A stretch of DNA of 64,000 nucleotides from positions 880,001-944,000 of the forward strand of contig NZ_CP015438.1 in NCBI RefSeq assembly GCF_001634285.1. Reading direction: 5' to 3'. The position numbers were made by a program, and so were the translations under genes. Position 1 is the first letter of the stretch. Every line of letters starts with the position of its first letter. This DNA is from Anoxybacillus amylolyticus. Lineage in GTDB: Bacteria > Bacillota > Bacilli > Bacillales > Anoxybacillaceae. Shown piece by piece: positions 55,007-62,318 of this stretch. The notes beneath the pieces were generated by a model. It made no database searches and was not told the DNA's origin. It saw only the letters and a program-made list of their open reading frames with translations.

Positions 55007-55789
55007 ATGGACGTGACACTCAATTATATTATCGTTATTTTTCTCATCGGTTTTATCGGCTCTTTTATATCTGGAATGGTAGGAATCGGCGGTTCGATTA
55101 TTAAATATCCGATGCTGCTTTATCTCCCGCCGCTATTTGGTCTTGCGGCGTTTAGTGCGCATGAAGTGTCCGGGGTAAGTGCAGTGCAAGTCTTTTTTGC
55201 GACGATTGGCGGTGTATGGGCGTACCGCAAGGGTGGATATCTTAATAAAAAACTCATTCTTTACATGGGAATTAGCATTTTAATTGGGAGTTTTATTGGC
55301 GGATATGGCTCAAAGCCAATGTCAGAAAACAGCATTAACATCGTGTATGGGGTTTTAGCGGCAATTGCGGCTATCATGATGTTTGTACCGAAAAAAGGAA
55401 TCGATGATATCCCGCTAGACAAAGTGACGTTTAATCAATGGTTGGCAGCGACGCTTGCTTTTATTGTCGGAATCGGTTCTGGAATCGTCGGGGCAGCTGG
55501 CGCGTTTTTATTAGTACCGATTATGCTCGTTGTGCTTAAAATTCCGACGCGCATGACAATCGCTTCTTCTTTAGCGATTACGTTTATTTCTTCCATTGGC
55601 TCGACATTTGGCAAAATTGTGACAGGACAAGTGCAGTTTATTCCAGCGCTTATTATGGTCATTGCAAGTATTATCGCATCTCCGCTTGGAGCAAAAACAG
55701 GGCAAAAAATGAATACGAAAGTGTTGCAAATCATTTTGGCTGTACTTATTTTCGCTACGGCGGTAAAAATCTGGGTCGGAATTTTATAG
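55007..55789 (+). CDS. TauE/SafE-family sulfite/anion exporter
   Basis: A 260-residue membrane protein with about eight helices, the family start [21 protein letters not shown] and the inner repeat [20 protein letters not shown]. In sulfur-detoxification islands such exporters are thought to expel sulfite or thiosulfate made by the persulfide dioxygenase. ATG at 55007 follows AAAGGAGGGC. Last gene of the island. Confidence 0.9.
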   Translation: MDVTLNYIIVIFLIGFIGSFISGMVGIGGSIIKYPMLLYLPPLFGLAAFSAHEVSGVSAVQVFFATIGGVWAYRKGGYLNKKLILYMGISILIGSFIGGYGSKPMSENSINIVYGVLAAIAAIMMFVPKKGIDDIPLDKVTFNQWLAATLAFIVGIGSGIVGAAGAFLLVPIMLVVLKIPTRMTIASSLAITFISSIGSTFGKIVTGQVQFIPALIMVIASIIASPLGAKTGQKMNTKVLQIILAVLIFATAVKIWVGIL

Positions 55790-55816
55790 AAGGTGTACAC
55801 ACCTTCTTTTTTTAAA
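55788..55816 (+). terminator. Terminator of the sulfur island
   Basis: AGAAGGTGT/ACACCTTCT stem followed by T. Confidence 0.9.
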
Positions 55817-55837
55817 AGATAGGGAGTATAAAATTTT

Positions 55838-56034
55838 GCAATTGGGCAGAGAGCTGTCTAGCTTCAAGCGCCATCGGTGTGATGCGCTCCGCCCTTTCTT
55901 TCGGCGGCGACACATGGATTGGCTTCAGTGAGGTTACCTACGCAGAACCAAGCCATGCTTGGTTCGAGCTCTCCTCGGTGGGGCTTGTGCGCTCTTCGCC
56001 GATAGGCGGGCGCTTTGCGCTTTTCTTATGGAAA
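55838..56034. repeat. GC-rich interspersed repeat (third member)
   Basis: About 200 bp with TGTCTAGCTTCAAGCGCC at one end, GGGCTTGTGCGCTCTTCG in the other half and GCGCTTTGCGCTTTT at the end; GAACCAAGCC/GGCTTGGTTC forms an inner hairpin. It shares motifs with the blocks at 1920 and 13972. Confidence 0.6.
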
Positions 56035-56066
56035 AACACGAATATATGTTCTTGTTTTAAAGGGGA

Positions 56067-56245
56067 ATGATGATTAAACAAATTGCGACAGTAGCTTTGT
56101 ATGTTGAGGATCAACAAAAGGAAAGAAAGTTTTGAACAGAAAAGGTAGGATTTGATGGTGTAGCAGAGCATCCGATGAGTCCGTGTTTTGGTTTGAGGTC
56201 GCTCCAAAAGGAGCACAACCTTTTTTGCTTAGTATAGCATCGGTA
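56067..56245 (+). pseudogene. Decayed VOC/glyoxalase-family gene fragment
   Basis: A ribosome site AAAGGGGA and ATG open the frame MMIKQIATVALYVEDQQKER. It is broken by an in-frame TGA (56133-56135), continues TEKVGFDGVAEHPM, and then needs a frameshift to read a further SVFWFEVAPKGAQP-like stretch. These are the N-terminal strands of a vicinal-oxygen-chelate protein. The second half of the gene is missing. Confidence 0.7.
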
Positions 56246-56267
56246 AAGGGTTTTGGAAAAAAAGATA

Positions 56268-56323
56268 TTGACAATGATAATCTTTATCAAATAAAATTTA
56301 AAGCAATAATGATTATCATTTCT
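56268..56323 (+). promoter_or_regulatory. Promoter and two Fur boxes before flavodoxin
   Basis: GACAATGATAATCTTTATC (56270-56288) matches the 19-bp Fur box at 17 positions and overlaps TTGACA (56268-56273). A second box AATAATGATTATCATTTCT (56305-56323) lies close to the ribosome site. Iron-repressed expression is expected. Confidence 0.8.
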
Positions 56324-56342
56324 GGTTGGAAGGGAGAGTAAA

Positions 56343-56798
56343 ATGGCAAAATTGCTAATGATTTATACAAGCATGACGGGGAATACGGAAGAAATAGCGA
56401 ATGCGATTGCAGAAGGAATGGAGGAAGAAGGAGCCGATTTAGAAGTAAAAGAAGTATTAGACGCAGACGCCAGCGAGCTAGAAGCATATGATGGAATTCT
56501 GCTAGGGGCGTATACGTGGGGAGATGGAGAGTTGCCGGATGATTTTCTTGATTTTTATGACGATATGGACGGGCTTGATTTAACAGGAAAAAAAGCAGCC
56601 GTATTTGGGTCTTGCGATTCTAGCTACGAAAAATATGGAGCAGCTGTCGACATTTTAATCGAAAAACTGCAACAGTTAGGAGCGGAAGTCGTACTTGACG
56701 GGCTAAAAATCGAATTGTCACCAAGTGCCGAAGAAAAAGAAATATGCAAACAGTTCGGCAAACAATTTGTTCAATCGGTAATGGATAGCAACTATTGA
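56343..56798 (+). CDS. Flavodoxin, iron-regulated
   Basis: A 151-residue short-to-medium flavodoxin. The FMN phosphate loop is TSMTGNTEE, the isoalloxazine loop is YTWGDGELPDD, and a further FMN-loop is FGSCDSSYEKYGAA. It replaces ferredoxin as electron carrier when iron is scarce, like YkuN/YkuP in B. subtilis. ATG at 56343 follows GGAAGGGAGAGTAAA. The two Fur boxes upstream fit this role. Confidence 0.93.
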   Translation: MAKLLMIYTSMTGNTEEIANAIAEGMEEEGADLEVKEVLDADASELEAYDGILLGAYTWGDGELPDDFLDFYDDMDGLDLTGKKAAVFGSCDSSYEKYGAAVDILIEKLQQLGAEVVLDGLKIELSPSAEEKEICKQFGKQFVQSVMDSNY

Positions 56799-56854
56799 CA
56801 GGCAGAAAAAGATTGGTTAATATGAAAGTAACGATATATATGAGATGTGTGTAA

Positions 56855-56976
56855 AAGGGGAGTAGCTTTTACAGCAAAGTCGTCAGTTCAGGGTATACGC
56901 CCTCGGCTTTGTTGGCAACATTGACGTTGTTAGCGAGACCTTTACCGACGTGGTAAAGGTCTGTACGAATATAGAA
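56855..56976 (+). ncRNA. yybP-ykoY (Mn2+-sensing) riboswitch
   Basis: The leader shows the hallmark GGGGAGTAGC at 56858-56867, a GCCCTCGGC segment and the strongly conserved TTAGCGAGACCTTTACC near 56937-56953. The latter pairs within ACCTTTACCGACGTGGTAAAGGT. This class binds Mn2+ and controls TerC-type and other Mn exporters. It is followed by a terminator-type hairpin. Confidence 0.85.
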
Positions 56977-57007
56977 GACCTTTACCGAAACGGTAAAGGT
57001 CTTTTTT
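56977..57007 (+). terminator. Riboswitch-controlled terminator
   Basis: AGACCTTTACCG/CGGTAAAGGTCT stem followed by TTTTTT. Its arms repeat those of the aptamer stem, so ligand binding can exchange partners. Confidence 0.8.
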
Positions 57008-57028
57008 AATTGGAAAGGAGGAAAAGTA

Positions 57029-57289
57029 ATGAGAAGAATACGATTATTTTTTAAAATAAGGAGCTTTATTCCATTTGTCATTTCGTTTTTTTGCTCCCGA
57101 GAAGTAGCGTTTCGTAAAAAAATCGCGTATCTTCTTCTTTTCATCGGGTACTTTCTAATTCCGTTTGATGTCATCCCAGATTGGCTGGCCGGTATTGGAA
57201 TACTCGATGATTTAGCAGTACTTATGCTAATTTTACAAAGAATGATAAAGACAGCACCAGACACATTAAAACATAAATATGGGATATAG
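57029..57289 (+). CDS. YkvA-type DUF1232 membrane protein
   Basis: An 86-residue protein with a basic N-terminus, a hydrophobic segment and the DUF1232 signature FDVIPDWLAGIGILDDLAV. ATG at 57029 follows GGAAAGGAGGAAAAGTA. It lies between the Mn2+ riboswitch and the TerC-family gene and must share their control. Its function is unknown; the position suggests a role in Mn export or membrane stress. Confidence 0.85.
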   Translation: MRRIRLFFKIRSFIPFVISFFCSREVAFRKKIAYLLLFIGYFLIPFDVIPDWLAGIGILDDLAVLMLILQRMIKTAPDTLKHKYGI

Positions 57290-57303
57290 GGGGATGAAAC
57301 AAA

Positions 57304-57987
57304 ATGGATTTTCTTTCAATGGAATTTTGGTCCGCGCTATTATCGATTATTATTATTGACCTTGTGTTAGCTGGGGATAATGCCATTGTCATTGGGCTAG
57401 CTGCACGAAATTTACCGAAGCATCAGCAAAAGCAAACGATTATTTGGGGGACAGTTGGTGCGATTGTTATTCGGGCATTGGCGACAATGGTGGTCGTTTG
57501 GTTGTTGAAAATTCCAGGACTATTGCTTGTCGGTGGCGTATTGCTCGTTTGGATTGCTTATAAGTTGCTTATCGAAGAAAAAGGACATGAAGTAGAAGCG
57601 GGAAAAAACATGTGGGAGGCAATTCGTACCATTATCATTGCCGATGCGCTAATGGGGCTTGATAACGTCTTAGCGGTAGCGGGGGCTTCCCACGGGAGCT
57701 TTTTGTTAGTCATTTTAGGGCTGCTGATTTCTGTTCCGGTTGTTGTGTGGGGAAGCACGATCATTTTAAAATGGGTGGATCGGTTCCCGGTCATTATTAC
57801 GATCGGGGCTGGTGTATTAGCATGGACCGCTGCAAAAATGATTGTTGGCGAGCCGTTTTTAGCGACGTATTTCACCAATCCAATCGTAAAATATGGGTTT
57901 GAGTTTTTCGTAATTGCTGGGGTGCTAACGGCAGGAATGTGGAAAAAAGGAAAAATGCATAAAGAAGTGAAAGCCGCCAACGGATAA
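57304..57987 (+). CDS. TerC-family membrane protein (YkoY/MeeY type), probable Mn2+ exporter
   Basis: A 227-residue TerC protein with seven predicted helices and the acidic motifs IIDLVLAGDNAIVIGLA and IADALMGLDNVLAVAGAS, whose Asp residues bind metal. Homologues under yybP-ykoY riboswitch control in B. subtilis help load exported proteins with Mn2+. ATG at 57304 follows AGGGGGATGAAACAAA. It lies 14 bp after the YkvA-like gene. Confidence 0.9.
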   Translation: MDFLSMEFWSALLSIIIIDLVLAGDNAIVIGLAARNLPKHQQKQTIIWGTVGAIVIRALATMVVVWLLKIPGLLLVGGVLLVWIAYKLLIEEKGHEVEAGKNMWEAIRTIIIADALMGLDNVLAVAGASHGSFLLVILGLLISVPVVVWGSTIILKWVDRFPVIITIGAGVLAWTAAKMIVGEPFLATYFTNPIVKYGFEFFVIAGVLTAGMWKKGKMHKEVKAANG

Positions 57988-58003
57988 TTGGCGGCTTTTT
58001 CAC
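57968..58003. terminator. Bidirectional terminator after the TerC gene
   Basis: AAAGCCGCCAA/TTGGCGGCTTT stem with T run. Confidence 0.88.
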
Positions 58004-58446
58004 GAGCGATTGAGAATGGCTTGAATGACCAGCCCGATGAATGCACCGGGAATGACGGATAGCATAGGAAGCCAAATGGGGCCAAAAAATACTCCAAAAA
58101 ATGTTAGATGTGTAGAGAAAATAAGCCCAACTGTCACAAAATAAGCAGAAAACACAAATGGAAGAAACGCGTAAGGAGACTTTCCGCCACCGGCATCTTT
58201 ATACGCGTCCCACATCGCAAAAAAATAGAGACATGGATAGAACATTAGCCATTGAATATCAATAATTTTTGCTGCTTCTATATTTTCCCCTAAAAAACTT
58301 AACTGAATCGCTTCGTTAAATCGGGACTGAACGTTAATTAAAAGCTCCGATAAAATAAAAACAGTTCCTTTAAAATATTTTTTATTTAAAAATTGTCCGA
58401 AACCAGGGAACGCAATACTCCATAATAATTGTTCGATTGCTTTCAC
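58000..58446 (-). CDS. Hypothetical membrane protein (148 aa)
   Basis: The 148-residue product starts with a motif reminiscent of small integral proteins (FPGFGQFLNKKYFKGT). It has about four hydrophobic helices with a YPCLYFFAMWDAYKDAGGG segment after the second. GTG at 58446 follows AAGGGTTAAGAA. No family name can be given with certainty, and the neighbours give no hint. Confidence 0.7.
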   Translation of the reverse strand: MKAIEQLLWSIAFPGFGQFLNKKYFKGTVFILSELLINVQSRFNEAIQLSFLGENIEAAKIIDIQWLMFYPCLYFFAMWDAYKDAGGGKSPYAFLPFVFSAYFVTVGLIFSTHLTFFGVFFGPIWLPMLSVIPGAFIGLVIQAILNRS

Positions 58447-58757
58447 TTGTTCTTAACCCTTTGCTGAATAATTTTAGTTGCCGATGGTATGTTAGCTGTC
58501 CTTTTTATGAGAAAAGGGTTATTGCAGCTTTATTTTACTCCCCCCTTTCATTTACTTTGTATAATTACATTTTTAGCAAATATATTCTTTTTATACTTTT
58601 TCACGATAATGAGCACAGAAAAAAGCAAAAACAATGCATGATAAGTGTAAATTTTGACATGTTATTCGCCGTTTTTTACATGTTATGATGATGTTTATCT
58701 AATTTTTCAGAATAATTAGTATAATGATAAAGAATAAACAAAAAGGGGGAGAGAAGG
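58447..58757 (+). promoter_or_regulatory. AT-rich intergenic region with cstA promoter candidate
   Basis: Between divergent genes. TAGTATAATGAT with TATAAT at 58721-58726 is a good -10, and TTCAGA about 16 bp upstream is a weak -35. TTGACA at 58656 has no well-placed -10. Nothing else was seen. Confidence 0.35.
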
Positions 58758-60836
58758 GTGAAAGGACTAAAGTCAATGTTGCTTTGGGGACTTATTTCCG
58801 CCCTCGGAGCAGTTGCGTTTGGCTTGTTAGCGTTGCACCGTGGCGAAACGATTAACGCCATTTGGCTCATCGTTGCTGCTGTATGTGTGTACGCGGTTGC
58901 ATATCGTTTTTATAGTAAATTTATCGCGCAAAAAGTATTCCAATTAGATGACAACCGTAAAACACCAGCGGAAGTGTTTAATGACGGAAAAGACTATGTT
59001 CCGACAAATAAATGGGTATTGTTTGGACATCATTTCGCAGCCATCGCAGGCGCAGGTCCGTTAGTTGGTCCGATTTTAGCGTCGCAAATGGGCTATTTGC
59101 CAGGGACAATTTGGATTGTCGTCGGTGTTGTATTGGCGGGGGCAGTGCAAGATTTTGTCATTTTATTTGCGTCGATGCGCCGTAACGGCAAATCGCTTGG
59201 GGAAATGATTAAAGAGGAAATCGGTTCGTTTACAGGACTTATTGCAATGCTAGGTATTTTAGGTATTATGATTATTTTATTAGCGGTTTTAGCATTAGTT
59301 GTTGTGAAAGCGCTTGTAGGAAGCCCATGGGGAATGTTTACGATTGCCGCTACCATTCCAATTGCGATTTTAATGGGCGTATATATGCGCTATATCCGTC
59401 CGGGACGTGTTGGGGAAGCGTCGATTATTGGTTTTGTGCTATTAATGGCTTCGCTTGTATTTGGGCAAAATGTTTCTGAAAACCCTACACTAGCGAGCAT
59501 GTTTACGTTTAAAGGCGAAACGATCGCACTGTTAATGATCGGCTACGGCTTTGTGGCATCCGCATTGCCAGTATGGCTATTGCTTGCGCCGCGCGACTAC
59601 TTAAGTACATTTTTAAAAATCGGAACGATTGTTGGGTTGGCGTTAGGAATTTTAGTCGTTGCGCCAGATTTACAAATGCCAGCGGTTACAAAATTCGTCG
59701 ATGGTACTGGTCCGGTGTTTGCTGGGAACTTATTCCCGTTCTTGTTTATTACAATCGCGTGCGGAGCCGTTTCCGGATTCCACTCGCTCGTTTCTTCTGG
59801 CACAACGCCAAAAATGATGGAATTAGAAAGCCATGCTCGTCCGATTGGATACGGAGCGATGCTAATGGAATCGTTTGTTGCTGTTATGGCGCTCGTAGCA
59901 GCGTGTGTGCTTACACCAGGGGCTTATTTTGCGATTAACAGCCCAGCGGCCGTTATTGGCCAAGATGTCGCGCAAGCAGCGAAAACCGTTTCTTCATGGG
60001 GCTTTACGATTACTCCAGACGTGTTAACACAGTTGGCGAAAGATGTCGGCGAGCAAACAATTTTGTCACGTACAGGTGGAGCACCGACATTAGCAATCGG
60101 GATGGCCTTTATTCTTTCGAAAGTGATCGGCGGAAAAGCGTTTATGGCGTTTTGGTACCACTTTGCGATTTTGTTTGAAGCGCTATTTATTTTAACGACA
60201 ATTGATGCGGGAACGCGCGTTGGGCGCTTTATGATTCAAGATATTCTCGGCCATTTTTATAAGCCGTTTGCGAGAACAGATTGGATACCAGCAAATATTG
60301 TTGCGACGACGTTGTGCGTCTTTGGGTGGGGATATTTCTTATACCAAGGGGTTATTGATCCGTTAGGTGGTATTAACACGTTGTGGCCACTATTCGGGAT
60401 TGCAAACCAAATGCTGGCGGGAATTGCGTTATTGTTAGGAACTACCGTTTTATTCAAAATGGGCAAAAAAGCGTACGTATGGGTGACATTGGTGCCGACG
60501 ACATGGATTTTAGTAGTAACAATGACTGCAGGATTCCAAAAGTTGTTCCATGAAAATCCGAAAATTGGCTTCTTAGCCCATGCAAAAGTATTTAAAGATG
60601 CATTAAATCAAGGGAAAATTTTGCCACCTGCAACGACGGAGGCACAAATGCAGCAAATTATTACCAACGACTATGTTGATGCGACATTATGTGCAATTTT
60701 CATGACAGTTGTTTTAATCATGCTTATTTCGTCTATCAATATGTGGATAAAAGTGTTAAATAACAAAGGAACGCCGCTACAAGAGGCGCCTTACATTCCA
60801 CGCGACGCTAATAGCGAGGTTAAGCATTATGCGTAA
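58758..60836 (+). CDS. cstA: Carbon starvation protein CstA (pyruvate/peptide transporter family)
   Basis: A 692-residue membrane protein with about 16-18 helices. The family signature is TPAEVFNDGKDYVPTNKWVLFGHHFAAIAGAGPLVGP in the N-terminal part, shown here as DGKDYVPTNKWVLFGHHFAA; the middle holds ACGAVSGFHSLVSSGTTPK. CstA proteins import pyruvate (E. coli BtsT, YjiY) or peptides under carbon limitation. GTG at 58758 follows AAGGGGGAGAGAAGG. It overlaps the ybdD-like gene by 8 bp, the usual pair. Confidence 0.93.
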   Translation: MKGLKSMLLWGLISALGAVAFGLLALHRGETINAIWLIVAAVCVYAVAYRFYSKFIAQKVFQLDDNRKTPAEVFNDGKDYVPTNKWVLFGHHFAAIAGAGPLVGPILASQMGYLPGTIWIVVGVVLAGAVQDFVILFASMRRNGKSLGEMIKEEIGSFTGLIAMLGILGIMIILLAVLALVVVKALVGSPWGMFTIAATIPIAILMGVYMRYIRPGRVGEASIIGFVLLMASLVFGQNVSENPTLASMFTFKGETIALLMIGYGFVASALPVWLLLAPRDYLSTFLKIGTIVGLALGILVVAPDLQMPAVTKFVDGTGPVFAGNLFPFLFITIACGAVSGFHSLVSSGTTPKMMELESHARPIGYGAMLMESFVAVMALVAACVLTPGAYFAINSPAAVIGQDVAQAAKTVSSWGFTITPDVLTQLAKDVGEQTILSRTGGAPTLAIGMAFILSKVIGGKAFMAFWYHFAILFEALFILTTIDAGTRVGRFMIQDILGHFYKPFARTDWIPANIVATTLCVFGWGYFLYQGVIDPLGGINTLWPLFGIANQMLAGIALLLGTTVLFKMGKKAYVWVTLVPTTWILVVTMTAGFQKLFHENPKIGFLAHAKVFKDALNQGKILPPATTEAQMQQIITNDYVDATLCAIFMTVVLIMLISSINMWIKVLNNKGTPLQEAPYIPRDANSEVKHYA

Positions 60837-61032
60837 ATTAATGGAAGGGATCATGAAATATCGCCGGCAGTTTGTTGATTTGCTTGTCGGGGTCCCAAAC
60901 TATGAACGGTATGTAGAGCATATGAAAACCCATCATCCAGGTGCGCCGATTAAATCCCGAAAAGAATTTTTTTGCGAGGCGCAAGAAGCACGGTATAACG
61001 GCAAGGGCGGAAAAGTTTCCCGCTGTTGCTAA
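60829..61032 (+). CDS. ybdD: YbdD/YjiX-family small protein
   Basis: A 67-residue protein of the YbdD/YjiX (Sel_put) family with VGVPNYERYVEHMKTHHPG and the ending SRCC. It always accompanies CstA genes and is thought to be needed for transport. ATG at 60829 lies inside the 3' end of cstA, so translation is coupled. Confidence 0.92.
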   Translation: MRKLMEGIMKYRRQFVDLLVGVPNYERYVEHMKTHHPGAPIKSRKEFFCEAQEARYNGKGGKVSRCC

Positions 61033-61066
61033 CGAAAAAAGGGAGAGGCATTCTCCCTTTTCTTTG
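61032..61066 (+). terminator. Terminator after cstA-ybdD
   Basis: AAAAGGGAGA/TCTCCCTTTT stem followed by T. Confidence 0.88.
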
Positions 61067-61070
61067 TGGT

Positions 61071-61190
61071 TTAATGAGGCCGAGATTTTTTGGCACTTTT
61101 TTCATTATCCATAGGATTGCTTAAGGACAAATCTGTAACGGATTTGGCGCTTTGTAACCCAGCCTTTGTTTTTTTGTTTCGTTTCGTCAT
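61071..61190 (-). CDS. Small basic protein (39 aa), hypothetical
   Basis: ATG at 61190, six bases behind GGAGGGCAACTGCAC, opens a 39-codon frame. The product is hydrophilic and basic: MTKRNKKTKAGLQSAKSVTD, then SLSNPMDNEKSAKKSRPH. It lies between convergent-divergent genes with a terminator next to its stop. The composition resembles small spore-associated proteins of Bacillaceae, but no family was recognised. Confidence 0.55.
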   Translation of the reverse strand: MTKRNKKTKAGLQSAKSVTDLSLSNPMDNEKSAKKSRPH

Positions 61191-61268
61191 GTGCAGTTGC
61201 CCTCCATTTTATTTTCAGTTCGGTTATAGAGTATGCAAATCTCATCAACGATATAAGGGGGAAGAAAA

Positions 61269-62180
61269 ATGCGCGTATTAGTCGTTGGAGCAGGTGCAGT
61301 TGGTGGATATTTTGGTGGGCGGTTAGTGGAAAAAGGAAGAGATGTTACGTTTCTTGTACGTGAGCGGCGGAGAAAACAGCTAAAGGAAAACGGGCTTGTT
61401 ATTCGTAGCATTCACGGAGATGCGGTCGTAACACCAAAAACGCTTGTCGCTGGAGAAGCAAAAGGGGCGTTTGATGTTGTCGTTTTTTCGAATAAAGCGT
61501 ATCATTTACAGGAATCGATTCGTGATGCAAAGCCATATATCGGAGAGAAAACGCTCGTGTTGCCGTTATTAAATGGCATGGCGCATATGGAATGGCTTTG
61601 GAAGGAGTTTGGCAAGGAGCGCGTGTTAGGCGGGCTTTGTTTTATCGAAACGACGATGGAGCCAGATGGGACAATCGTTCAGTCAAGCCCGTCTCATGAC
61701 GTTAAATTTGGGGAATGGTCTGGAGAAGTGACAGAACGGGTACGAGCGCTAGAAGAACTGTTTTTTGGCTGCAACGCACGCTTTCGCTTGAGCAATCAAA
61801 TCGTTACGGATATGTGGCATAAATATTTGTTTATTGCGACGATGTCTGGGGCCACTACATTATTCCGCGCACCGATGGGACCTGTTCGTTCAGGAGAATA
61901 TGGACAAGAGCTTTTGTTAACATTGTTGAAAGAGATTGCATCGATTATGCGGGCACACGGTGCCCCAATTGCTGATGATATTGAAGAAACGCAATTGGCA
62001 CAAATGAACGACATGTCGCCGCACATGAAATCGTCGATGCAGCGCGATATGGAGAAAGGGAATTTAGTAGAAGCGGATCATTTGCAAGGGTATTTGTTAA
62101 CACTAGCTAAGCAATACGGGATTGATGCGCCGCTATTAAAAGCAGTGTACCATCATTTAAAATTGTACGAGCAACAATGA
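61269..62180 (+). CDS. panE: 2-dehydropantoate 2-reductase (PanE/ApbA family)
   Basis: A 303-residue NADPH-dependent reductase. The dinucleotide loop GAGAVGGYFGG begins at residue 7, and the catalytic Lys lies in DMWHKYLFIATMSG. The C-terminal helical domain contains SSMQRDMEKGNLVEAD. It makes pantoate for coenzyme A if it is the true PanE; paralogues with other ketoacid substrates exist in Bacillaceae, so the name is provisional. ATG at 61269 follows AAGGGGGAAGAAAA. Confidence 0.85.
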   Translation: MRVLVVGAGAVGGYFGGRLVEKGRDVTFLVRERRRKQLKENGLVIRSIHGDAVVTPKTLVAGEAKGAFDVVVFSNKAYHLQESIRDAKPYIGEKTLVLPLLNGMAHMEWLWKEFGKERVLGGLCFIETTMEPDGTIVQSSPSHDVKFGEWSGEVTERVRALEELFFGCNARFRLSNQIVTDMWHKYLFIATMSGATTLFRAPMGPVRSGEYGQELLLTLLKEIASIMRAHGAPIADDIEETQLAQMNDMSPHMKSSMQRDMEKGNLVEADHLQGYLLTLAKQYGIDAPLLKAVYHHLKLYEQQ

Positions 62181-62206
62181 GGCTAAGGGCTAGCCTCGTT
62201 TTTTAT
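62176..62206 (+). terminator. Terminator after panE
   Basis: GAGGCTA/TAGCCTC stem followed by T. Confidence 0.88.
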
Positions 62207-62283
62207 GGGCTTTTTAAAATTTTGTGACGGGAAAACTTTTTCTTTCCTGAACGGTTATTGTATATTAAAATGAAGAATAGCAT

Positions 62284-62297
62284 TGAAAGCGTATACG
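62284..62297 (+). promoter_or_regulatory. Weak cre-like site before malL
   Basis: TGAAAGCGTATACG agrees with the cre consensus at 12 of 14 positions and lies 22 bp before the malL start. Catabolite control of an alpha-glucosidase would make sense, but the match is imperfect. Confidence 0.35.
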
Positions 62298-62318
62298 AGA
62301 AAAGAGGAGGAAACAGCC

